Under the pieces are notes generated by a model, which was not told the origin of the DNA, did not search any database, and worked only from the letters and a program-made list of their open reading frames with translations. A program made the position numbers and the translations under genes. Positions 52,169 through 61,553 of a DNA stretch of 64,000 bases are shown here, one piece after another. Each line of letters opens with the position of its first letter. Positions within the stretch are counted from its first letter, which is position 1. Source of the DNA: Streptomyces sp. NBC_00376 (GTDB lineage: Bacteria > Actinomycetota > Actinomycetes > Streptomycetales > Streptomycetaceae); NCBI RefSeq assembly GCF_036077095.1, contig NZ_CP107960.1, positions 4,154,001 through 4,218,000 of the forward strand. Reading direction: 5' to 3'.

Positions 52169-53419
52169 TCAGCCCTCTGCGGCCTTCCGGGCAATGTCCG
52201 TACGGAGGTGCGAGCCGTCGAGACGGATGCGGGCCGCCGCCGTGTAGGCGCGCTCCCGGGCGCCCGCGAGGTCCTTGCCGGTCGCGGTCACGGACAGCAC
52301 CCGGCCGCCCGCGCTGACGATCGTGTCGCCCTCCCGCCTGGTGCCCGCGTGCAGGACGTACGCGTGCGGGGCGTCCTGCGCCACCACGTCGTCGAGCCCC
52401 TCGATCGGGTCGCCCGTGCGCGGCGTGCCCGGGTAGTTGTGCGAGGCGATGACCACGGTGACGGCGGCGTCGTCGCGCCACTTGAGCGGGGGCAGCTCGT
52501 CGAGCGTGCCGTTGGCGGAGCCGAGCAGGACACCGGCCAGCGGGGTCTTCAGGCGGGCCAGGACCACCTGGGTCTCGGGGTCGCCGAAGCGGGCGTTGAA
52601 CTCGATCACCCGGACGCCGCGCGAGGTGATCGCGAGGCCCGCGTACAGCAGCCCGGAGAACGGGGTGCCGCGGCGGCGGAGTTCGTCGACGGTCGGCTGG
52701 AGCACCGACTCCATGACCTCGTCGACCAGCTTGGGGTCGGCCCACGGGAGCGGGGAGTACGCGCCCATTCCGCCGGTGTTCGGGCCCTCGTCGCCGTCCA
52801 GGGCGCGCTTGAAGTCCTGCGCGGGCTGGAGCGGCAGCACGGTGGTGCCGTCCGTGATCGCGAAGAGGCTCACCTCGGGGCCGTCGAGGAACTCCTCGAT
52901 GACCACGCGGTCGCAGGCCAGGGCGTGGGCGCGGGCTGCCTCGACGTCGTCGGTGACGACGACGCCCTTGCCGGCGGCGAGACCGTCGTCCTTGACGACG
53001 TACGGGGCGCCGAAGGCGTCGAGGGCGGCGTCGATCTCGGCGGGGGTGGTGCAGACGTAGCTACGGGCGGTCGGGACGCCTGCCCCGGCCATCACGTCCT
53101 TGGCGAACGCCTTGGAGCCCTCCAGCCGGGCCGCCTCGCCGGAGGGACCGAAGCAGGGGATGCCCGCGGCGCGCACGGCGTCGGCGACCCCGGCGACGAG
53201 CGGCGCCTCCGGGCCGACGACCACCAGCTCGGCGCCCAGGTCGGTGGCGAGGCGCGCGACGGCGTCGCCGTCGAGGGCGTCGACCGGGTGCAGTTCGGCC
53301 ACCTCCGCGATACCGGCGTTGCCGGGAGCGCAGTACAGAGCGGTGACGTCGGGGTCGAGGGACAGAGAGCGGCACAGGGCGTGTTCGCGGGCGCCGCCGC
53401 CGATGACGAGGACCTTCAC
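52169..53419 (-). CDS. purD: Phosphoribosylamine-glycine ligase (GARS)
   Basis: Step 2 of purine synthesis: PRA plus glycine plus ATP to GAR. 416 residues, ATP-grasp fold. [15 protein letters not shown] at the N-terminus, [10 protein letters not shown], the ATP-grasp loop [14 protein letters not shown] and [12 protein letters not shown] are diagnostic. GTG start. It sits about 115 nt downstream of dnaX on the same strand. Confidence 0.97.
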   Translation of the reverse strand: MKVLVIGGGAREHALCRSLSLDPDVTALYCAPGNAGIAEVAELHPVDALDGDAVARLATDLGAELVVVGPEAPLVAGVADAVRAAGIPCFGPSGEAARLEGSKAFAKDVMAGAGVPTARSYVCTTPAEIDAALDAFGAPYVVKDDGLAAGKGVVVTDDVEAARAHALACDRVVIEEFLDGPEVSLFAITDGTTVLPLQPAQDFKRALDGDEGPNTGGMGAYSPLPWADPKLVDEVMESVLQPTVDELRRRGTPFSGLLYAGLAITSRGVRVIEFNARFGDPETQVVLARLKTPLAGVLLGSANGTLDELPPLKWRDDAAVTVVIASHNYPGTPRTGDPIEGLDDVVAQDAPHAYVLHAGTRREGDTIVSAGGRVLSVTATGKDLAGARERAYTAAARIRLDGSHLRTDIARKAAEG

Positions 53420-53534
53420 GGGGTGCAGCCTAGCCGCCGGGGCGCGGCGCCCTTGACGGACGCCGCTACGTGGACACCCCGGGCCGCCGTCGCGGGAGCC
53501 ACGGCCCGCCGGAGCGCGCCCCCGCCGTTCGCCG

Positions 53535-55769
53535 CTATTCGTTGGTGAACTCCTCGACGACCGTGGCGCCCAGCTCGCGGACGATCAGGTCGTGCCCGGA
53601 GAGCGCCGAGTCGACGAGGTCCGGGTCGTCGGCCTCGGGGGTGTCGTCCTCGGGGGCGACCGCACGCGGGGGCTCGGGCGCGGAGTACTGCTGCTGCGGT
53701 GGTGCGGAGTACGACTGCGGTGCGGGCTCCGCGGCAGGCGCGGAACCCGGCTGCTGCGGGTGGCCCTGCTGAGGCTGGTGCTGCTGGTGCGGAGACGCGG
53801 CCGACCGGGACTCGTGACTCTGCTGGGGCGCAGGGGCCTGGTACTGCTGCGCGGGCGGGGCGGCGGGGCGGCCCCCGCCCGCCTGCACAGGTGCGCCGGC
53901 GCCGCCCGACGGGTCGACGACGGCCTCGATCTTCCACTGCGCGTTGAACCGCTCGGCGAGTGCCTGCCTCAGCACTTCCTCGCTGCCGCTGCTGGCGAAG
54001 TTGTCACGCGCGCCCGCGTTGAGGAAGCCGATCTGGAGGGTGGTGCCGTCGAAGCCGGTGACCTGGGCGTTCTGACTGAGCAGGATCCAGGTGAAGCGGC
54101 GGCGGTTCTTCACCGCCTCCAGGATGTCCGGCCACATGTTCCGCACCTGGCCGGCGCCCTGGGTCATTCCCGGGCCCGGCTCGGCGGCGGGCACCGGCGC
54201 CGAGGGCGCGGCCTGGGCCGGCGCGGCGGCCGGGGTGGACTGCGGGACGGGCGACTGGCCCGGGGCGGAAGCGGTCGGCCAGCCGCCGGGGCGCCGTCCC
54301 GATTCCGGGGCGGCGGCGGTGGGCCAGGCACCGGGGCGCTGACCGCCCGCGGCAGCCGGGGCCGCCTCGGCGGGCGGCTGCGGTGCCACGGAGGCCGCCT
54401 GCGGTGCCGGGGCGGGGGCGGGCGGCGCCGCCTGGACCGGCGCGGGAGCCGGGGCCGGGGCTTCGCCCCGTACCGCCGCACGCGCGACGGCCGGGCCCGT
54501 GCCGGGCTGCACGACGGGGGCCGCGGGCGCCGTGGGCACGGGTGCGTGGGCCAGCGCCTCCGGACCGGGTACGTATCCCATGGCGGGCCCCGGGCCCGTG
54601 GTCGCGAAGGAGGCGCCCCGCTCCAGCCGGTCGAGCCGGGCCTGCAGCGAACGTTCGTCGTCGAAGGCGGCGGGCAGCAGCACCCGGGCACAGATCAGCT
54701 CGACCTGGAGCCGCGGCGAACTCGCCCCGCGCATCTCCGTGAGCCCCTCGTTGACCAGGTCGGCGGCGCGGCTCAGCTCGGCGGCGCCGAAGACGGATGC
54801 CTGGGCCTGCATCCGCTCGACGACATCGGCGGGGGCGTCGATCAGCCCCTTCTCCCCGGCGTCCGGCACGGCGGCCAGGATCACCAGGTCGCGCAGCCTC
54901 TCCAGGAGGTCCGCGACGAAACGGCGCGGGTCGTTGCCGCCCTCGATCACCCGGTCCACGACCTCGAACGCCGCGGCCCCGTCGCCCGCCGCGAAGGCGT
55001 CCACGATCGAGTCGAGCAGCGAGCCGTCCGTATAGCCGAGCAGCGAGGTCGCCATGGCGTATGTCACACCGTCGTCGCCCGCGCCGGCCAGGAGCTGGTC
55101 CATCACCGACATCGAGTCACGCACGGATCCGGCCCCGGCCCGCACGACGAGCGGCAGCACACCGTCCTCGACAGGGCTGTTCTCCCTGCCGCAGACCTCG
55201 GCGAGGTAATCGCGCAGCGTCCCCGGCGGCACGAGACGGAACGGGTAGTGGTGCGTACGCGACCGGATCGTGCCGATGACCTTCTCGGGCTCGGTGGTCG
55301 CGAAGATGAACTTGAGGTGCTCCGGCGGCTCCTCGACCACCTTCAGCAGGGCGTTGAACCCCGCCGGGGTGACCATGTGCGCCTCGTCGATGATGTAGAT
55401 CTTGTAACGACTCGACGCGGGCCCGAAGAACGCCTTCTCCCGCAGATCACGGGCGTCGTCCACGCCACCGTGCGATGCGGCGTCGATCTCGATCACGTCG
55501 ATCGAACCCGGTCCGTTGCGCGCGAGGTCCCGGCAGGACTGGCACTCCCCGCACGGCGTGGGCGTCGGCCCCTGCTCGCAGTTCAGACAGCGGGCCAGGA
55601 TGCGCGCGCTGGTCGTCTTGCCACAACCACGCGGACCGCTGAACAGGTACGCGTGATTGACCCGGTTGTTCCGCAGCGCCTGCTGCAGCGGGTCAGTGAC
55701 ATGCTCCTGCCCGATGACCTCGGCGAACGACTCGGGGCGGTAGCGGCGGTACAGCGCAAGGGACGACAC
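53535..55769 (-). CDS. dnaX: DNA polymerase III subunit gamma/tau
   Basis: Clamp-loader ATPase, 744 residues. N-terminal AAA+ domain: Walker [10 protein letters not shown] at 45-53, zinc cysteines C64, C73, C76 and C79, and IIDEAHMV. The C-terminal half has long Pro/Ala/Gln-rich linkers flanking a conserved tau domain ([20 protein letters not shown]), which contacts the polymerase. GTG start ([13 protein letters not shown]). I see no A/T-rich slippery heptamer, so a frameshifted gamma form is not evident. Confidence 0.95.
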   Translation of the reverse strand: MSSLALYRRYRPESFAEVIGQEHVTDPLQQALRNNRVNHAYLFSGPRGCGKTTSARILARCLNCEQGPTPTPCGECQSCRDLARNGPGSIDVIEIDAASHGGVDDARDLREKAFFGPASSRYKIYIIDEAHMVTPAGFNALLKVVEEPPEHLKFIFATTEPEKVIGTIRSRTHHYPFRLVPPGTLRDYLAEVCGRENSPVEDGVLPLVVRAGAGSVRDSMSVMDQLLAGAGDDGVTYAMATSLLGYTDGSLLDSIVDAFAAGDGAAAFEVVDRVIEGGNDPRRFVADLLERLRDLVILAAVPDAGEKGLIDAPADVVERMQAQASVFGAAELSRAADLVNEGLTEMRGASSPRLQVELICARVLLPAAFDDERSLQARLDRLERGASFATTGPGPAMGYVPGPEALAHAPVPTAPAAPVVQPGTGPAVARAAVRGEAPAPAPAPVQAAPPAPAPAPQAASVAPQPPAEAAPAAAGGQRPGAWPTAAAPESGRRPGGWPTASAPGQSPVPQSTPAAAPAQAAPSAPVPAAEPGPGMTQGAGQVRNMWPDILEAVKNRRRFTWILLSQNAQVTGFDGTTLQIGFLNAGARDNFASSGSEEVLRQALAERFNAQWKIEAVVDPSGGAGAPVQAGGGRPAAPPAQQYQAPAPQQSHESRSAASPHQQHQPQQGHPQQPGSAPAAEPAPQSYSAPPQQQYSAPEPPRAVAPEDDTPEADDPDLVDSALSGHDLIVRELGATVVEEFTNE

Positions 55770-55904
55770 ACATACGAGGTTATCCGGGCGGACCGACAAC
55801 CGGCCCCGGACCGGTCGAAGCCCCCGCCCCGCACGCTCGGGAATCGCAGGGCCCGGGAATCGCGAGGCCGGACCGCAGGCCCCGGACCCCCCCGGAAACA
55901 CAAG

Positions 55905-55992
55905 GGCCCCCCACGCACCCGCCAGAGCCGACCTACCCTTGCTGCCTTCCGGCCCTGGGGGAGTTCAGTCAGATAGCGCCACGTGAGGGGCT
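55905..55992 (-). ncRNA. ffs: Signal recognition particle RNA (4.5S-like)
   Basis: On the minus strand the SRP apical core is clear: CCCAGGGCCGGAAGGCAGCA with the GGAA tetraloop and AGCA asymmetric loop. It is flanked by TGGCGCTATCTGACTGAACT on the 5' side and GGGTAGGTCGGCTCTGGCGG on the 3' side, and arms GCCCCTCACG and CGTGGGGGGC close the helix. Ends are approximate. Position next to dnaX and tRNA-Ser is conserved in Streptomyces. Confidence 0.92.
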
Positions 55993-56137
55993 GACGCCCA
56001 CCTTAGCCGATCCCCACCCCTGCCGGTCCACTCCCCCCACCTCAGGAACCACCCAGGACGACCGCGGAGCGAGCCCGAACCGATCTCAGGGGGAACGGGT
56101 TCGCGAGCACTCCTCAACGTCTTGTATTGTTTGCCGC

Positions 56138-56222
56138 GGAGGATTCGCCTAGTGGCCTAGGGCGCACGCTTGGAAAGCGTGTTGGGGGCAACCCCTCACG
56201 AGTTCGAATCTCGTATCCTCCG
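56138..56222 (+). tRNA. tRNA-Ser (GGA)
   Basis: An 85-nt class II tRNA with a long variable arm; anticodon GGA in loop TTGGAAA; acceptor GGAGGAT/ATCCTCC. It is intact. Its 3' part, from the anticodon loop on, is repeated at 63272, so it is the attachment site of the island that follows. Confidence 0.96.
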
Positions 56223-56258
56223 CCATTGCTCTCACCGGGCAATACGTCGAAGGGCCCC
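56169..56258 (+). repeat. Left attachment-site repeat (attL)
   Basis: A 90-bp segment running from the tRNA-Ser anticodon loop through its 3' end and into the first arm of the downstream terminator. It recurs without a mismatch at 63272-63361. Confidence 0.9.
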
Positions 56259-56284
56259 ACCGCTTGCGGTGGGGCCCTTCGACG
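56245..56284 (+). terminator. Terminator of tRNA-Ser
   Basis: Perfect 19-bp inverted repeat (56245-56263 with 56266-56284). Related hairpins recur at 62740-62790 and 63348-63386. Confidence 0.8.
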
Positions 56285-56332
56285 TTCGTAGTCGTGGGTG
56301 ATGGGTTCGAACCGTCTCCGGCCCGGACGGCG

Positions 56333-56479
56333 TTAGGCCGCTGTCAGCACCCCGAGGCACAGGACCATGCAGCCGGCGAACGCCGTGCCGGCTATGAAGA
56401 CAGCCTCGGGTTGTCCTGTCCCTGAGCCCCTTTTCACGTGGCTCCGCCGCCCTCGCGTCAGGTGCGGGCGTCCGTTCAT
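56333..56479 (-). CDS. Possible 48-residue membrane peptide
   Basis: From an ATG the frame reads MNGRPHLTRG and ends in a single hydrophobic helix (AVFIAGTAFAGCMVLCLGV). It resembles small one-helix peptides of actinobacterial mobile elements in size only. No good ribosome site, and it overlaps the decayed hsdS frame. Low confidence. Confidence 0.3.
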   Translation of the reverse strand: MNGRPHLTRGRRSHVKRGSGTGQPEAVFIAGTAFAGCMVLCLGVLTAA

Positions 56480-56820
56480 CGGACAAGAGAGCACTCCCCA
56501 TCAGCAGGGTCGCGAGTTCGCCGTGCGCGCGTTCCGCCGCCCGCCACTACCTGGTGGTGGGCCTCGATCTGGCTGTCGAGTGCGCACAGGAGATCACCCA
56601 TGCGGCGCTGCTCCTCGATGGATGGCAGCGGTACGGGAAGCTGCTGCATCGCCTTTGTCTTGATCGAGGCGACGATGGTCATCTCTGCTCGGTCTTTGAT
56701 CCATGCCTGTACTCCCGGAAGGGACAGGAAGGCAGGGGCGTTGATCCGGCGCGCCGAACGCTCCATCACGGAGATCCCGCTCATCCCACCGGCCCGGTCG
56801 CGCCGAGCGTCGGCGAACAC
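56430..56820 (-). pseudogene. Remnant of a type I restriction specificity subunit (hsdS), frameshifted
   Basis: The 3' part of an HsdS-like gene. One frame gives the C-terminal conserved region (MTIVASIKTKAMQQLPVPLP, then SIEEQRRMGDLLCALDSQIE). Near 56540 the homologous reading moves to another frame (AAERAHGELATLLMGSALLS). The DNA-recognition domains are missing, and no hsdM or hsdR is present. Recognised from the IPLPPLxEQRRI-like motif and helical spacer of HsdS. Non-functional. Confidence 0.7.
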
Positions 56821-57081
56821 AGGGCGCCGGGCCCCGATCGCCGCACGGACATCGGACCGCCGCTCCGGGTCAGGATCCTTCGGTCAGCGACCGGCCCCAT
56901 GACTCCCGTCCGGCTCCTCTTTGGCGCTCCTGTTCGGCTCCTGTTCGACTCCTGTCAGATTCCTGTCAGGTTCCCCGAGGTGGGACAACCGGTGATGACA
57001 CGTCACCCTCTCCCCGGTGCGGGGGGTGCTCCTGGGATTCCTGGGGCGCTGAAGCACAACCAACAACGAGGAGACACCATC
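56821..57081. other. Spacer between the hsdS remnant and the esterase gene
   Basis: No gene seen. Around 56915-56975 there are short direct repeats (CTCCTGTTCG- and CCTGTCAG-like). The esterase promoter must lie here. Confidence 0.35.
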
Positions 57082-59853
57082 GTGAGACAGGTCTCACGCG
57101 CGCTGACGGCTGCCTTGGCGGCCGTGACGCTGGCGGCGGGTGTGCCAGGGCCGGCGCATGCACAACCGGCCGCCGAGTCCATACCCGGCGCGCCGCCGGG
57201 CGCCGCCGGGGAGCGGCTGCCGGAGGGCTGGCGTATCGAGGGCGGGGAGCTGATCTGGAGCTCGCCCGAGCCCGTGGGCATGGGCGGCGCCCTGGTCGAG
57301 TTCCGCTCTGGGGAGCGGACCCTCGGCGTCCCGGAGCCCTCCCCCGACCAACGCACCTTCCGGCTCCGCCTCGACGGGGCCAGGGTCGGACCGGTGAGCG
57401 AACTCCAGGTGGTCGCCGGTTCGCGGCGGCTGGACGCCGCAAAGGCCGACCAGGCACCCCGTCAGCGGCGCTCGTCGGCTGCGGAGGCACCCCAGGAGCC
57501 GTTCCCCGCCAACCCGGTCGACCCCGGTGTCGCCGGTAAGTACCACACCATCAGTGGTGAGTACTCCCTGAAGTCGGTGAGGTTGCCGGGCTACGCCGAG
57601 CCCGTGGAGATGCGCGCCACGGTCGTCGGCCCGACGGACGCGCCGGGGAAGCGGCCGCTGGCGCTCTTCGTCCACGGCCGCGGCGCCACCTGCTACGAGC
57701 CCGGCAAGAACAGCGCGGGCATGGAGTGGCCGTGCAAGCCGGGCAACAAGGAGATCCCGAGCTACCGCGGCTTTCTGCACGACCAGAAGCTCCTGGCATC
57801 CCAGGGCTATGTGACGGTCTCCATCTCCGCGAACGGTGTCAACGCGCAGGACGGCCGCGCGGCCGACTTCGGGGCGCAGGCCCGTTCGTCCCTGGTGCGC
57901 CAGCACCTCGCCCGCTGGGCGGAGTGGGGTGCGAGCCCCGCGAAGGCCCCCGAGGCCGTGCGCGCGACAAAGCCCGCGGACCTCTCGAAGGTGCTCCTGG
58001 TCGGCCACTCCCGAGGCGGCGAGGGCGTCAACCGGGCGGCACTCGACAGCGTCTCCCCGCCGCCGCCCGCCGAGGACGGCTACCGGGGGCCGGTGGGCTG
58101 GCGGATCCGCGGCACCGTCCTGATCGGCCCCACCAACTTCGGCCAGAACCCCACGCCCGACGTGCCCTCCATGACCCTCCTGCCGGGCTGTGACGGCGAT
58201 GTGAGCAACCTCCAGGGCCAGATCTACCTCGACGGCACACGGGGCATCGGCCAGGGCACGGCGCTGCACAGCGCGGTGTACATGGTCGGCGCCAACCACA
58301 ACTTCTTCAACACGGAGTGGACGCCCGGCCAGGCCGAGGCCCCGGCCGCCGACGACTTCTGGGACGACAAGAACAACCCGGACCCGGTCTGCTCGGCACG
58401 GGCCGAGACCCGGCTGAGCGCCAAGCAGCAGCAGACGGCGGGCGCCACCTATATCGCCGCCGCCGCGCGGCTCTTCCTCGCAGGCGACGACCGGGTCCGC
58501 CCGCTGCTCGACGGCTCAGACCGGCGCGCGCCCTCGGCCGACCCCGCCCGGGTGCTGACCCACGCCGTCGGCGGCAACCGCACCCCGGCGATCCGGCCCG
58601 ACGACCCGCTCTCGGTGACGAACGGGCGCGTGTGCCAGCAGGTCACGACGAGCGCCACCCGGGCCTGCCGGCCGGACTCCGCCCCCGGTGCGTCGCCGCA
58701 CTTCGCGTCCTGGGCGGACACCACCAATGAACCGGGCCGCAACGCGGTCACGGCCCGCTGGACCACGCCGGGCACCCCGGTCCGGCTGACGCCGGAGCGC
58801 GCCTTCTCGCTGGCGGGCTCCGACGCGCTCGCCCTGCGGGTGATGGTGCCGCCGAACACCCGGGGCACCCGGCTCGACGTCGCCCTCACCGACACCTCCG
58901 GCAAGCGGGTGGGGCTCGGTCAGGTCACCGTCGACGGCCTCCCCGGCTCCGACTCGACGGCCGCGTACTGGGCGCGTGAGGTCCGCGTCCCGCTGAAGGC
59001 CGCCGTCAGCGCCGGAGTCGACCTGAAGCGGACGCAGTCGCTGGAGCTCACCCCGCGCAGCGGCTCCGGCGAGCTCTGGCTCATGGACGCCTGGGGCTGG
59101 CGCCCCGGCACCCTGGCGGTACGCCCCGTCGCACTCTCGCGTGTCGACATCGGCAGGCTGACGGTCAAGGAGGGCGACTCCGGCACCCGCACCTACAACG
59201 TGCCCGTCCAGGTCACCGGCAAGGGCACCGGCGTGATCAAGCTCGCCGTCCGCGACCCGGAGACCCACGAGTCCACCGTCCGCACCGTGACGGTGAAGGC
59301 CGGTGGCTCCGTGGACGTGCCGATCACGGTCAAGGGCAATTCCCGCTTCAACTACGACCTCAGCCACGAGGTCGCGGCCAAGGCCGTGCGCGGCACAGCG
59401 GTCGGCGGCGCCTTCGGGGGCGTGCTCGTCGAGAACGACGACCCCATGCCCACGGTCAGCGTGACCCCGGTCGCCGACTCGGTCACCGAGGGCCAGAAGC
59501 TCACCTGGAAGGTGGAGCTCTCCCAGCCCGCCGACATCAGCATCGAGACGAGGTTCGACCTCCTGCCGGTGCGCGAGGGCACGGAGCTGTCCACGAAGGA
59601 CGTCGACGAGGAGTGGCTCTCCAGCCTCGGCGAGGACGCCGACCCGGAGCGGCCCCTGTCCACGAACAGCCCCTCCCTCTGGGTGTCCGTCCCCAAGGGC
59701 GAGACGAGCACCGAAGTGTCCGTGCCCACGGTCACCGACGCGCTGACCGAGTCGGAGGAGTCCCTGCGGATGCAGGTGAACATCCTCAAGGAGAACGAGT
59801 GGTTGGAGGGCCCTCTCCTCACGGGGAAGGTCACGGACGCGCGCCAGGGCTGA
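57082..59853 (+). CDS. Large secreted alpha/beta-hydrolase with C-terminal Calx-beta-like domains
   Basis: A 923-residue exported protein. GTG start with a GAGGAG site and a clear signal peptide (RALTAALAAVTLAAGVPGPAHA). Residues about 150-500 form an alpha/beta-hydrolase: oxyanion loop LFVHGRGATCY, nucleophile elbow VGHSRGGEG and a late histidine in GANHNFFNTEW. The C-terminal 250 residues contain Calx-beta/immunoglobulin-like strands (VADSVTEGQKLTWKVELSQP). Probably an extracellular esterase or lipase; substrate unknown. It is the only large intact plus-strand gene of the island. Confidence 0.85.
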   Translation: MRQVSRALTAALAAVTLAAGVPGPAHAQPAAESIPGAPPGAAGERLPEGWRIEGGELIWSSPEPVGMGGALVEFRSGERTLGVPEPSPDQRTFRLRLDGARVGPVSELQVVAGSRRLDAAKADQAPRQRRSSAAEAPQEPFPANPVDPGVAGKYHTISGEYSLKSVRLPGYAEPVEMRATVVGPTDAPGKRPLALFVHGRGATCYEPGKNSAGMEWPCKPGNKEIPSYRGFLHDQKLLASQGYVTVSISANGVNAQDGRAADFGAQARSSLVRQHLARWAEWGASPAKAPEAVRATKPADLSKVLLVGHSRGGEGVNRAALDSVSPPPPAEDGYRGPVGWRIRGTVLIGPTNFGQNPTPDVPSMTLLPGCDGDVSNLQGQIYLDGTRGIGQGTALHSAVYMVGANHNFFNTEWTPGQAEAPAADDFWDDKNNPDPVCSARAETRLSAKQQQTAGATYIAAAARLFLAGDDRVRPLLDGSDRRAPSADPARVLTHAVGGNRTPAIRPDDPLSVTNGRVCQQVTTSATRACRPDSAPGASPHFASWADTTNEPGRNAVTARWTTPGTPVRLTPERAFSLAGSDALALRVMVPPNTRGTRLDVALTDTSGKRVGLGQVTVDGLPGSDSTAAYWAREVRVPLKAAVSAGVDLKRTQSLELTPRSGSGELWLMDAWGWRPGTLAVRPVALSRVDIGRLTVKEGDSGTRTYNVPVQVTGKGTGVIKLAVRDPETHESTVRTVTVKAGGSVDVPITVKGNSRFNYDLSHEVAAKAVRGTAVGGAFGGVLVENDDPMPTVSVTPVADSVTEGQKLTWKVELSQPADISIETRFDLLPVREGTELSTKDVDEEWLSSLGEDADPERPLSTNSPSLWVSVPKGETSTEVSVPTVTDALTESEESLRMQVNILKENEWLEGPLLTGKVTDARQG

Positions 59854-59904
59854 CGCCCGGGGGCCACGTCCCGCGCTGACGGTGCCTGAGCGCACCACCT
59901 GAAC

Positions 59905-59941
59905 GATGGCACCGGCCCCCGCCACGGGGACCGGTGCCATC
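59905..59941 (+). terminator. Terminator of the esterase gene
   Basis: A stem of about 15 bp (GATGGCACCGG and its complement extended by G/C pairs, with a bulge), 50 nt past the stop; also convergent with the DUF2236 gene. Confidence 0.65.
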
Positions 59942-60041
59942 GGCGTGAGGGGGACACGCGGGGACTGCCGAACCGGATCGGGGTGGTGAAGCTCCTCCCG
60001 TCATCCTGTTCTCCCGGCGGCCCCTGTCGTGTCCGGGGGTC

Positions 60042-61553
60042 CTACGCGTCGGCGAGCAGTGGGTCATAGGCGGTCGAGCGCCGGCGGCCCGACATGAAGG
60101 AGAGGAAGTCCTTCACGAACGCGCTGCGTGAGTACCTTGCGTCGGCGTCGGCCACCGTGCGCCGGAACCCGGTCCGGAACAGGGCCCGGTACTCGTCCGC
60201 GTCGATGAACTGGTTGCCGTCCGCGTCGGTGACGTCGAAGAGCACTTCGGCGACCCTGATCAGCGCGGGCCCGGCGAGGGAGGGGACAGCGGCGGCGTAC
60301 TCCTCCTTGCTGATCCGGCCGTCGCCGTCGATGTCGAGGGCCGCCTGGAGTTCCCTCCACCACTCGGCATACGCGTGGTAGAGCCTGGTCTCCTCCGGTT
60401 CGTCCAGATCGAGGCGGGAGGACAGCTCCCGGGCCATGGCGGCGAGATCGGGCCAGTCCAGGTAGCCGTCGCCGGTCTGGTCCAGCACCGCGGTGAAGAA
60501 TTCGTCGGCGCTCCGCTGCGATCCGGTTCCCTCGGCGGGACCGTGCTGCACGCCAAACGGCGTCACCAGCCGGAACAGGGCGCCGGCCTGTTTCATCCGG
60601 CCGCGCAGCGCGGTGAGCGTCGCGGCTTGAGGGACGTCGCTGTCCGAGGACAGGTAGAGCAGGCTGGTGAGGCCCTCGGCCCGGAGCCAGTTGTCGGGCA
60701 GGAAGCGCGCCAGGCCGACGGCCACGTAGACGCTTTGCATCAGCGTCTGGGCGCCAGGGATTTCGGGCAGACCCGCCCGTCGGCGGAAAGGCTCGGGGAG
60801 GGACGCCACCGTGATCGTGCCGATCACCGGGCCTGCGAGCGCGCGGCCCGCCGCCCATACGGTGGGCAGGCCGTCCAGCAGGGGCGGTGCCGGGAGATGG
60901 TCGAAGAGCTTGTAGAGAATGATGCGCAGCGCCTCCGTGTCCTCCAGTTCCTCCTGGACCATGTGGTCGTAGTACTGCCAGAACTCCTGCAACGTGGGCG
61001 GCAGATGGCCGACCCCGTCCCCCAAGGCCGCGAGGAATGCCTGGTATTCGGCGTAGAGCCGTTCCATGGAGGTCTGGTCGAGCGGCTGCCCGCTCAGTCG
61101 GCACATGGTGACGGAGCTCTCGAAGAGGGTCGCGACCACCCAGGCGCGGACCTGGGGGTCCATCGCGTCGTAGGGCCGGTCCTGTGTGTCGGTGCCGCTC
61201 AGCCGCGCGTGCAGGCGGTTGAGCCGCGCCGCCTCCCTTTGCCGCTCGTTGTCGTCGGTGCCGAACATGCGCTGCAGGCTCACGAGGGTGTTGCGCAGCC
61301 GTCGCCACGGGTGGGCGACGAACGTCGAGTTGTCGATCAGGGCCGCGCCGATCTGCGGGTGGGCGGCCTCCAGTACCGTGGCTCTGACCATGGCCAGTGC
61401 CCAGCGCGGATCGTTGAAGAACCGGTGGAACTGCGAGTCGGGACCGAACGGAGATCCGGACTGTGCTTCGGGGGTCGGCCGCGCGCGGTCACCGTGGTGA
61501 CCGGTGGCTCCGGGACGCGTACCCCTGGGGCGGCTGCTGCCTGTGTCCGTCAC
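60042..61553 (-). CDS. MpaB/Lcp-type (DUF2236) oxygenase fused to an EF-hand domain
   Basis: A 503-residue protein. Residues about 40-310 follow the DUF2236 pattern: FFNDPRWALAMVRATVLEAA, then AHPQIGAA with H65, a WRRLRNTL segment and H115 in RLHARLSG. This family includes latex-clearing protein and fungal MpaB, haem oxygenases that cleave isoprenoid chains. The C-terminal part has three EF-hand loops: 358-369 (DQTGDGYLDWPD), 407-418 (DIDGDGRISKEE) and 443-454 (DADGNQFIDADE). GTG start overlaps the stop of the cis-prenyltransferase by 4 nt (GTGA). There is no export signal. Confidence 0.8.
   Translation of the reverse strand: MTDTGSSRPRGTRPGATGHHGDRARPTPEAQSGSPFGPDSQFHRFFNDPRWALAMVRATVLEAAHPQIGAALIDNSTFVAHPWRRLRNTLVSLQRMFGTDDNERQREAARLNRLHARLSGTDTQDRPYDAMDPQVRAWVVATLFESSVTMCRLSGQPLDQTSMERLYAEYQAFLAALGDGVGHLPPTLQEFWQYYDHMVQEELEDTEALRIILYKLFDHLPAPPLLDGLPTVWAAGRALAGPVIGTITVASLPEPFRRRAGLPEIPGAQTLMQSVYVAVGLARFLPDNWLRAEGLTSLLYLSSDSDVPQAATLTALRGRMKQAGALFRLVTPFGVQHGPAEGTGSQRSADEFFTAVLDQTGDGYLDWPDLAAMARELSSRLDLDEPEETRLYHAYAEWWRELQAALDIDGDGRISKEEYAAAVPSLAGPALIRVAEVLFDVTDADGNQFIDADEYRALFRTGFRRTVADADARYSRSAFVKDFLSFMSGRRRSTAYDPLLADA

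Noticed and set aside
53535..55769. Programmed frameshift producing DnaX gamma
   Set aside because: No A/T-rich slippery heptamer with downstream stop and hairpin was found in this GC-rich gene.
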